Shown: one piece after another, positions 10,081 through 20,600 of the stretch
Layout: every line of letters begins with the position of its first letter
Numbering within the stretch: the first letter of the stretch is position 1
Origin: Aspidiotus rigidus
Lineage: Eukaryota; Arthropoda; Insecta; Hemiptera; Diaspididae
Reading direction: 5' to 3'
Length of the DNA: 64,000 nucleotides
Assembly (NCBI GenBank): GCA_035079385.1
Contig: JAVHKY010000005.1
Location: forward strand, 1,054,001 to 1,118,000
Notes under the pieces: model-generated
Database searches by the model: none
Told to the model about the DNA's origin: nothing
The model's input: the letters and a program-made list of their open reading frames with translations, nothing else
Position numbers and translations under genes: made by a program

Positions 10081-10367
10081 AGGTATTTTTACTCTGTTAT
10101 CTGTTGATGTGACATCGTAGTGATAGAATTTATAAACTGAGTTTTATTGTTTATTCTACAAATGTTTGACATGATTGACAGGTCATTGGTATTTAATTTA
10201 AAGAGAGGGAGTGACTCTCTCAATGTTTTTTGCATTGTGGGAAGAAAAGTCGTGTACTACTCACGCGACTGCGTGAGTGTTTTTCGTTTACTCTACTCTT
10301 TGAGTATTCTGTCACTATGTCGAGCCGTAACGTTTCGGACCGTGTCAATTCTATTAATTTGAATATT

Positions 10368-11640
10368 TTTAACGTCGAGAGTTTTTTTTAAATATTAGAA
10401 AATTATACGAGATGTACCTTAAAATATTACGTCTCTTCTTTTCACGATTCACAGATTGTAGACATTAATAATGGGTATTAAGGTCTAATGAGGAACTAAT
10501 CGGTCTTCACTTATTTTATCGTGTGTCCAGTCAGTAACGAAAAAATTGAAGATTCGTGCCAAAAACAATTTCATTGTGTGAATAGAAATCAATGCGATGT
10601 CGCCAACCGTGATGCTACAGTCATTTTTGGTTCATACGTCCTTAGACTTATAAATAGCCTAAAAATCACGTTGTGTATTGAAATTTTTTGCTTAAATTCG
10701 CCGTTTAAGTTATGAAGAAGACCCAGAATGGATAGTCATATAATTTATTACGCCATTGTCTCGATATTTCCCAGTCATATTCGTCGAGTTCGCGTTCTAA
10801 AACGTAGAATACTCGAACAGCGAGTTAATTAAAAGCTAATCGGGACCCAAAACTAATGAAATTAATGTTAATTTACGAGAGTTTTATGAAAGAAAAATGT
10901 ATGATAATGACGACGTGTTAGAGCTAACTTTGAATGCTGAATTTGACTTTGAGTCGTGTAAACAGAATGATACAAAAATTCTCTATGACAAGAGCGAATG
11001 GTCATCTTTTTTTTTTTTTTTTTTTTCGCATTCATCGATACCTTTGATCTAGCTTTCCTTCCAAACTTTCCGTCTTGTCTGATTGACCTCAAAATTTTTC
11101 GTCAGAATTTGGTGCAAGTTGTATGACGGCATCGAGTTGAAATTAAAAAATGTTTAGTGTGCATTTTAATAGACGTTTCACACGTTTTACGTTTTTCACC
11201 CAGATTTTAGGATTTTAATGACGCACAAGAGTATAACATGTCACGTCATCGCGCTCATAACGAAGGAATATTTAATTTTCATAAGAAAAGGAAATAAGTT
11301 GGAAGCATTCGTTAAAATAAGTAGTAAGGAAAAACGATACATAGTCCTCGCGATTCTAATGATATCAAGTTCATGAGAAGCACGTATTACAATGTTATTT
11401 TCTCGATTGTTTTTTAATCCACATTTGTATTCATTTTTATTGGAAGTTACAAAACAGGGTCCCCTTAGTTTGTTTTTCTTCTGCTGTCGTTTGTCTATCC
11501 CTCTTCATTCTCCAAAAAATACCGTCTCCAATCATGGATCTTGAGACGGGTAATTCAAGTATTCGTATAAGAAAATAGAATTTGTCTATTCGAAATCTAT
11601 AAAAATCAATTAATCGATATTGTTGCATCGCGTGTTACAG
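10368..11640. other. Probable Pasilla intron, no gene seen
   Basis: No coding exon recognised. A T-run lies at about 11009-11026. Because 11641 begins with a splice acceptor in the middle of a KH domain protein, this stretch is most simply intron of that gene, whose first exons lie further left or are unrecognisable. Confidence 0.4.
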
Positions 11641-14600
11641 AAACGGAAACCGGAACTTATCATTTCAAATTACTCGTTCCAAGTGTGGCAGCTGGTGCCA
11701 TTATTGGCAAAGGTGGAGAAACCATTGCTCAATTACAAAGAGAAAAGCATGCGAAGGTTAAAATGTCCAAAGCGAACGACTTTTACCCAGGTACTGCTCA
11801 TTGAACATCTCCTTTTCCTTCTCGTCTTTGTGACTTCTGGTGTAGAGTTCATAAATGTGTGTGTGCAATCGAACCCCTTGAAATTTTAACGATATCATCG
11901 AATCGTTCGACTTTATTTTACCTTCTCCTTATTTTAATTGCCTCAATTTAGGAACAACCGAACGAGTTTGCATTATTTCTAGCAGTTCACCAGAATCAAT
12001 CATGGACGTATTAACTTTTATTATGGAAAAAATCCGAGAAAAACCAGACGTCACCAAACCGGTTGCAACGGAATCGAATGTGGCAGAAAGAGAAAAACAG
12101 GTATTGTTTTCGAAGCAGACCTTGTAAGAAATGGATAAAATATAATAACAATACTCCTAATTTTAAGTTGCTTGAATTTTTTTTTTTTTTTTTTTTGATT
12201 ACGATATAGAATTATTGAAAAATTTATAGTATTATCGTACTCTTAGCGGGAACGTGTTCCATTAAATTGGTATAGGTACTTGATAACGAAAACAAATTCG
12301 TAAGACTGGGAAAGAAAGTTGGAGTATTTCGTAGTGTAAAAAGCGTTTGTTTCTCTTTCTACCTTCCTCTTGAACCGGTGAAAGTATACGAGTGAGGAAA
12401 CCGCGATTTACTCTCATGCAGGAAATAGAAATACATACATACTTAGGTATTCTTCATTTAATTCGAAAATATATAACGTGCGCATTGGTAATTTTCTGTC
12501 GTATGTCCAGGTAAAGATCTTAGTTCCGAACACGACTGCTGGTATGATTATAGGAAAGGGAGGCAGCTATATAAAACAAATTAAAGAACAGACTGGAGCT
12601 TACATACAGTTATCTCAAAAACCAAAAGATGTTTCACTGCCAGAAAGATGTATCACCGTTAGCGGTAAATCAACGATCCTTTTTCGCACGACCAGTACTC
12701 CCGCGAAATATTTAAAATTACCTAATGAAATTCTATTTCTTATATTTCAGGCGATATGGAAACCAATACCAAAGTGTGTCACATGATACTGTTGAAAGTA
12801 ATCGAAGACCCTCAAAGTGGTTCTTGCTTGAATTTAAGCTACGCGGACGTCACCGGTCCAGTTGCTAATTTCAATCCAACCGGGTCACCGTATGCTACTA
12901 AAAACGGTAATTAGTCGCTATTACGAAGCGTCGAAATTGAAAGATTATGAAAACTCGATGTAAATGTGCTAACGACTTAATATCCTCGAATGTTAGTTCT
13001 GTCGAATGGCGTCCTGGCCGGTGCGAGCAACGAAAATACATTAAATGGCGGATTTAATTTATGTCTGAGCATGCCTTCGATGAATAATAGTCTCGATAAT
13101 ACTCTCACGGCAAAATTATTAGAAAACGTCAATTTGGTTTTACGTTCCACTGGATTTTCGGATCAATCGACCGCTGAAATCGCTACTGCATTGACAATTT
13201 TGGCTAAGTAATCGTCTATTCTAATATTATGCGTATTTTTATGCATTTGCATTTTATTGTATAGTACGACCTTACGGTCTATGTTCAGGTGAAGCGTGCA
13301 TCTTGTGATCGAGGTCTCGTCGAGAGGATTTCCGGGCCCGAGAGAAATGAAATTGTGGGCTCCCCAAAATTTTTTGCTCGTTTCGCTCGTGGTTAACCTT
13401 CCTTCTTTCTTCATTTTCCGCCTCTGTCTAAAAAAAAAAAGCAAATGCGAGCCCTGCGCCTCCTGTATACAGCCTCGCTTGTGATACCAGTGGCGTAGCT
13501 GCGGGGGGGTGGGGGGGGGTAAGGTGGACCTCAAAAAACTTGTAAACTCATAAATTTTCAACCAACTATTAGATTTTTTTCAACAGAGAACCTGTTATAG
13601 AGAAATATACTCTTTGCGAGTATATTTCTCTATGATGGATGACCGTAAAATTAAAAAACGCATTGATTCTAGAGAACCTGTTCTATTTGGGGGGGAGGGG
13701 GGGGAGGTGAACAATTTGCCGTGCACCGTATGGTGTCCGGCGAAAACTGACCTCTTCGAATAAAGAATTTGGGCTTAGAAAAATTTCGACTTTCCAGTCA
13801 TAGTAGATGATAGGAAGGGGACTTGTAAAAATGTTGAGTTTCGAGCTATAGTATGGGAACTTGGCAAAATTTCAACTTTCGAGCCAAGGATTCAGAGAAA
13901 AACGACGGCTTCCTTAACGATATTAAACGAGGAACGCAGGGAACCTGTTCCATGGGTTGAAAAATAATACATTACATGATCCGCATTAGGATAGCCCCTT
14001 CAAGTAACTAGACTTGCAATGCTTTGTACACCAGTTGGTTTAGTCCTTTCAATGAGCCAGATGTGCAATACTTCAAACACCATATGTCCCTCTCCTATCA
14101 TATATAGCTCGAGAGTTGAAAATTTTCTAAATTTTTTGCGGGACGGCACACAGCGAATTTCTCAAAAAAAAAAAAAAAAAAAACACAGAACAGGTTCCCC
14201 ATTAAAATTTTGACTTTTGAGCCGTAGTATACGACAGGAAGAGAGCTGGGAAGAATTTCGACTCTCGAACCATAATGTATGATAGAAGAGGGATTATTTA
14301 ATAGGAAAAGGGACTTGGAAAAAATTTTATTTTCAGGCTATATACGTACACTATGATACAAGACAGTGCTTCTCAAATGGTGCTCCGCGGACCCCTGGGG
14401 TTCCGCGGACATCTGTCAGGGGGTCCGCGGAAAGAAAGGAATTTGAAACGCAAAACGTAAATTGCAAATGAAACAAAGCTCGTAAAATAAATGGAAAAAA
14501 AAACTAAGTTACTGGACTAGTTCAGTTCTGGCTGAAAACTTCGACTCCTTCCCCGCATTGCAAGAAATGAAAGAAAATACAGAAACATGCGATGTGCCCG

Positions 14601-17600
14601 CTGACGTTGTCCGAGATATAGTTGAGCATCTCCGCGCATTGCAGATCAGCGTGGAACATTACTTCCCTGAGGAGTGGGATGTCGCAATAAGGAGAAACCA
14701 GTGGGTGAAAGATCCGTTTCTTGTCTCTGAAAAACCAGAAAGTCTTTCAGGACAGGAGTACGAGAATTTCATTGACATGACATGTGATTCCACCTTACGC
14801 GAATCATTCAAGAACCAATCATTAACCGACTTCTGGTGTAGTATTAAAAATGAATACCCTGAATTGTACAATAAGGCTATTTTAATTTTACTACCATTCG
14901 TAAGTACCTACTTGTGTGAAACTCGTTTCTCTTCATACGTTGCCATGAAAACGAAATACAGAAATTGTCTTGACGCAGCACCTGACCTGAAAATTGTCAA
15001 GCATAAAACCTGATGTAACTAACATTTGTAAAGCGAAAACTCATCATACCTCACACTAATTCATGAATAATTTTTCAGAGTTTTAAATTATAAAGTTTTT
15101 GGACATTAAAATTTTTCATGGGGTTCCGCGAATTTTTTTCTTGCTTCCAAGGGGTCCGCGAGCTAAAATAATTGAGAAGCACTGATACAAGAGATTCAGG
15201 AAAACTTAAGACTCTTCAAGATTTTAATTTGAATTTTCAATACCAAAATCAATTTAACCTACAGAACAGGTTCCCTGCGTTCCCAGTTCAACCTTGTTAG
15301 GAAAGCCGTTATTGTTGTTTTTTTTTTTTTGATAAGTTTCATTCCTGTTCTGAACCCTCACTCTAATCTCAAAAAGCTCTAGCCGGGTAGGGGGGGAAAA
15401 TGGCCTTGGTAGGAAAATTTTTTAAATGTCCGTCAAAATGTTGTCCTCAATGAGAAAACTCGAAATCCAAAAAATGGGACCCGTCCGCTCACCCTCATGG
15501 TCTGCAGAGCCATTTTTAGGCCTAAAATCCAAATGGCTATATCTCAGCCAATAATGATCGCACAGCGATGAAACTTGAGGACATTTGAGTATATGTGAAC
15601 GTTCATCCATGGTATTTTTTTCAAAAAAAAAACATTCATATTTTCCCTAGTTTCTAGCTATAACAAAACTTCAAACTCGAATAAAAAAAATTTTCTGGCA
15701 TAGCCAAATAAATGAAAATCATGTTCCATGTCTTTTATATTTTATCAGTCACCTTGAAATATTTCAGTCTAGGCTTCTACTAGGTCAAGTGTTCGTGAGA
15801 TATTATTCGTTTACCCCTTTACCTATATTGGCGTCGTATGAGTCTTCTATGAGAAATATGAGGTAGCGCGACGCCCCCTGTCTCGCTGTTGTATTGGAAT
15901 GGTATGAGACAATTCAAGTCTAGGGGACTTGGAAAAATTTCGACTATCCAGCCATATATGATAGGAAGAGGGACTTGGAAAATTTTCTAATTATTAATTA
16001 TATTAATTATTTAATTATTTATTTATTTAATTATTTAATTATTCAATTAATAATTAATTATTTATTTATTATTATTACGCGGGGTGTACTCACGAATTTC
16101 TGAATCACCCACGGGGTAGAGATTTTCTAATTATTAATTATATTAATTATTCAATCATTCATTTATTTAATTATTTAATTATATTAATTATTTAATCATT
16201 TATTTATTTATATTTTATTTATTTATTTATTATTAATTATTATTATTACGCGGGGTGTACTCGCGAATTTCTGAATCACCCACGGGGTAGAGATTTCTCT
16301 TGACGGGGGAGGGGGGTGTACTCGCGAGTTTCGAAATCGGGGTCCGGCGAGAGAAAAGACATGGAACATGTCAAAAGAAAATCGGGGGGGGAGGCACCTG
16401 GTGAAAATCATTCATTTGAAGCGCCATACCCTCTACTACAACGTACATGAGTACCATAGTCCTCGGTGAGGTGCAACATTCCCAAAAAAATCAATATTTA
16501 ATGAATTTCTGTGATTTTTCCATGAATAGCGGGGTGAACTATGACTGCTACCGCAATAGACCGCGAGAAATCAATGGTCAATGTTCGAGGTGAAAAATAC
16601 GCACTCCCCCGTGAGATGAAATGGGAATGTTGATAGACCAAAAATATATTTTTAGTATTTCGTTTATCGATTTGGTCAATTCTTATGTAAACACGTCCAC
16701 CGCTGAGGTGGAGTACGTTAGATTGAGTAAAATAGTTGAAAAATTCTCCAGTTGCTGGAACAGTCTGAAAATAGTAGAGAAGTGAGAAAATCCACTTTTT
16801 CAACCTGGAGAACTGCGATTTTTCATATATCCTTCATCAATCAGGTTAATTCTTAAGTAAACATATCCGCCGAGTTTGAAAAAAATAACCAAAAAATTCT
16901 CCAGCCGCTGGAGCCTCCTGGAAATGACAAATAATCGAGAAGATCCAATGTTTCACCCTGGAGGACTGTGAGTTTTGGTATTGTGTTCATCAATTAGGTC
17001 GATTTACATGAAAACACATCCACCGAGTTCAGAAATGATGGTCAAAAAATTCTCCAGTCCCTGGAACCTACTGGAAATGATAAATAATCGAGAAAATCCA
17101 CTTTTTCACCCTGGAGGACCGTGAGTTTTGGTATTTCATTCATCAATTAGGTCGATTTACATGAAAAAAACGACGGCTTCCTTAACGAAGCTAAACGAGG
17201 AACGCAGGGAACCTGTTTTATGAGTCAAATAGGATTTGGTATTGAAAATTCAAGGAAGCCTAGACCTAGATAAAGCTAGTATAAAGAAGGCCTAGACGTA
17301 AAATAAGCCTAGTATAATGTAGTTTGAATGTCCCAAGTTTTTTCCAAATCTCGATCTATTTATGATAGGAGGGAGACATGGGAAAATTTGTCCCCTATCA
17401 TATATAGCTCGAGAGTCAAAAGTTTTCCAAGTCCCTCTTCTATCATATATAGCTTCAGGTTCGAAATTTTTTCCAAATCCCCTCCTATCATATATGGCGC
17501 GAGAGTCGAAATTTTTCTTAGTCCCCCTCCTCATATATAGCTCGAGAGTCGAAATATTTCGAAGTCCCCCTCCTATCATATATAGGTCAAGAGTTAAATT

Positions 17601-20600
17601 TTAACAGGGAACCTGTTTTATGTGGGGCTTTTTGAGAAACTTGCCGTGCGCCGTCCAGCAAAAAACGGAAAAATTTCAACTCTCGAGCTATCATATTATA
17701 TAGCTGGAGATTCGAGAAAAATTTAGACTCTCAAACTATATTATACTAGGCTTATAGTGGTATGGGTAAAATATGCTGTTTAAAGGTGAAAATGGATACC
17801 GTTTTATCTCCATAATTGAAAAGGTAATACGTCCATTTTCACCTTGAAAAAAAAATATTTTACACATACAGGCTGCTGACACACTCACACAAGTACACAA
17901 CATATTACTTTCAACAGCCTGCAACAATAGAGTCTACTACTGAATGATATTATAAGTAAGTATGGGTTGCGTGAGTGAATCAAAAAGGGTAAAAATTGAA
18001 TCTAAACTTGATACCTGCAGAGAATTGTTAGTTCGTACCCTTTTAATCCTATATTTTATTGTGTGTTTGTGTGAGTGTGTCAGAAACCTGTCTGTGTAAA
18101 ATATGCTATTTTCCAATTCAATAGTTGAATCAACTCATTGGTCATTACTACGTTTTATCCTCAGAATAAGGTATCATGTCCATTTTCACCTTTTAAAAAG
18201 CATATTTTACACGTACAGGCTGCTGACACACTCAGACAAGCACACAATAAAATATGGGATTAAAAGGGTATGAATTAACAATTCTCTGCAGGTATCAAGT
18301 TTAGATTCAATTTTTACCTTTTTTGATTCACTCACGCAACCCATACTTACTTATAATATCATTCAGTAGTAGACTCTATTGTTGCAGGCTGTTGAAAGCT
18401 ATATTAACAGGGAACCTGTTCTATGGGGGGCTTTTTGCCGTGTGCCATCTAACAAAAAACAGAAAAATTTCGACTCTCGACCCATGTATGATAGGAATTT
18501 TTCCAAGTCCCCCTTCTATTATCATATATAGCTCAAAAATCAGAATTTTTTCAAGACCCCCCCCCCCAAAAAAAAAAAAAAGCTGGAGATTCGAGAAAAA
18601 TTTAGACTTTCAAACCATATTATACTAGGCTTATAGTAGGTGTAGGCCCTCTTTATACTAGCTTCATCTAGGTCTAGGCTTCCAAATCCCATATGACTCA
18701 TAAAACAGGTTCCCTGCGTTCCTTGCTTAACTTTGTTAAGGAAGCCGTCGTTTTTCTAAGTCCCTCTCCTATCATATATAGCTCGAGAGTCGAAATTTTT
18801 CTAAGTTTTTCGCTGGACGGCGGACGGCGCACGGCGCACGCCAGATTTCTCAAATAGCCCCCCATAAAACAGGTTCCCTGTTAACATCCGCCGAGTTCGG
18901 AAAGGATGGTCAAAATATTCTCCAGTCCCTGGAACCTTCTGGAAATGACAAATAATCGAGAAAATCCGGATGGAAGGGAATGATAGCGATAAGAGTTTTT
19001 CAGGTGTGAGCCCGCGGTGGGAGAATGGTGATAGCCGCGCGGTCAGTCGAAGCAGGGGAGTATGCAAAAATGATTATTGTGTTATGCCAATCGAAGGAAA
19101 TGATACCAAAAAGATTTTTTCTGTTGTCAGTCCGCGGAACAACTACGACCCGGAATTTGAATGAGCGGGGGAATTCATGAAAATTCTCGTTACGTCATGC
19201 CAATGGAAGCGAATTACACAATACCAAAACTTACGGTCCTCCAGGGTGAAAAAGTGAATTTTCTCGTTTATTGGTCGTTTCCAGAAGGCTCCAGCGGCTG
19301 GAGAATTTTTGAACTATTTTTTTCAAACTCGGCGAACATGTTTACGTAACAACTGACCTAATTGATGAATGAAATACCAAAACTCACGGTCCTCCAGGGT
19401 GAAAAAGTGGATTTTCTCGATTATTTATCATTTCCAGTAGGTTCCAAAGACTGGAGAATTTTTTGACCATTTTGTTCAAACACGACGGATGTGTTTACAT
19501 GTGAATCGACCTAATTGATGAACAAAATACAAATACTCACGGTCCACAAGGGTGAAAAAGTGAATTTCCTCGATTATTTGTCATTTCCAGAAGGTTCCAG
19601 CGGCTGGAGAATTTTTTGACTATTTTTTTCAAACTCGGCGGACATTGTTTACTTGAGAATTAACCTGATTGATGAAGGATATATGAAAAATCGCAGTTCT
19701 CCAGGTTGAAAAAGTGGATTTTCTCACTTCTTTACTATTTTCAGACTGTTCCAGCAACTGGAGAATTTTCCAACTATTTTACTCAATCTAACGTACTCCA
19801 CCTCAGCGGTGGACGTGTTTACATAAGAATTGACCAAATCGATAAACGAAATACTAAAAATATATTTTTGGTCTATCAACATTCCCATTTCATCTCACGG
19901 AGGAGTGCGTATTTTTCACCTCGAACATTGACCATTGATTTCTCGCGGTCTATTGCGGTAGCAGTCATAGTTCACCCCGCTATTCATGGAAAAATCACAG
20001 AAATTCATTAAATATTGATTTTTTGGGAATGTTGCACCTCACCGAGGACTATGCTACTCATGTATGTTGTAGTAGAGGGTATGGCGCTTCAAATGAATGA
20101 TTTTCCTCAGGTGCCTCCCCCCCGATTTTCTTTTTTATTCGAGTTTGAAATTTTGTTATAGCTAGAAACTAGGGAAAATATGAATGGTTTTTGTTTGAAA
20201 AAAAAAATACCATGGATGAACGTTCACATATACTAAAATGTCCTCAAGTTTCATCGCTGTGCAATCATTATTGGCTGAGATATAGCCATTTGGATTTTAG
20301 GCCTAAAAATGGCTCTGCAGCCCATGTGGGTGAGCGGACGGGTCCAAATTTTTGGATTTCGAGTTTTCTCATTGGGGACAACATTCTGACGGATATTTGG
20401 AAGATTTACCGACCAAGGCCATTTTCCCCCCCTTACCCGGCTAGAGCCTTTGCGTGCGGACGTCTGTGCGCCAATGACCCTGGGACTTGAACAATTTTTA
20501 TCGTCAAAGTGTACCGGGTGGACCAGAAATATGTTACCAGTTAAATGAGAATTTGCACCAATTTTACTACAACTCAAAAATGCGAAGCGTTAGGTGTACA

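Larger units (their letters stand above)
5851..10352 (+). mobile_element. Penelope-like retroelement insertion with 15-nt TSD
   Basis: The 15-mer ATTAATTTGAATATT is present at 5836-5850 and again in direct orientation at 10353-10367, bracketing the element. A 34-nt sequence at 5850-5883 recurs exactly inverted at 10281-10314, resembling the short terminal inverted repeat reported for Penelope elements. Between them lie the reverse transcriptase/GIY-YIG ORF (5872-7887) and a 2.4-kb tail with a duplicated block (7944-8090 and 9560-10080). The target duplication and inverted repeat are read directly; that they delimit one integration event is inference. Confidence 0.65.
13901..15313. repeat. Family A copy with inverted ends, split by hAT
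   Basis: Left end AACGACGGCTTCCTTAACGA with GAACGCAGGGAACCTGTT; right end the inverse (AACAGGTTCCCTGCGTTC ... AAGCCGTT). Inside are the GATAGGA/TATAGC blocks and a (GA)-rich stretch. The hAT element at 14364-15184 is inserted in it. Same end sequence as the copies at 17169-18755 and 40668. Confidence 0.7.
15375..20450. mobile_element. 5-kb foldback element with tandem-repeat arms
   Basis: Left terminus GCTCTAGCCGGGTAGGGGGG and right terminus CCCCTTACCCGGCTAGAGCC are inverse. Each arm exceeds 1 kb and contains ordered sub-blocks: an outer block (CCTCAAGTTTCATCGCTGTG), then a block around AATGGTCAATGTTCGAGG, then roughly three to four tandem copies of a 165-170-bp unit (TTCTCCAG..CTGGAA..., AATCGAGAAAATCCACTTTT). 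The left arm spans 15375-18966, broken by insertions at about 15690-16376 and 17166-18884; the right arm spans about 19225-20450 inverted. A spacer of about 260 bases separates them. No transposase. Long inverted arms built of tandem units are the hallmark of FB/Galileo-like elements; the superfamily is inferred. Confidence 0.75.

Noticed and set aside
7888..10350. Hammerhead ribozyme in the tail of the intact Penelope-like copy
   Set aside because: Searched by eye for CUGAUGA with GAAAC at suitable spacing on both strands; none found. Only orphan remnants at 3417 and 5294 show it.
16498..16803. 101-residue ORF repeated in inverse at 19706-20011
   Set aside because: The pair is the two arms of the foldback element; identity reflects the repeat, not a conserved protein.
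17292..17604. ORFs with repeated YDRRG and SPPPIIYS motifs
   Set aside because: Translations of family A 45-nt tandem units.
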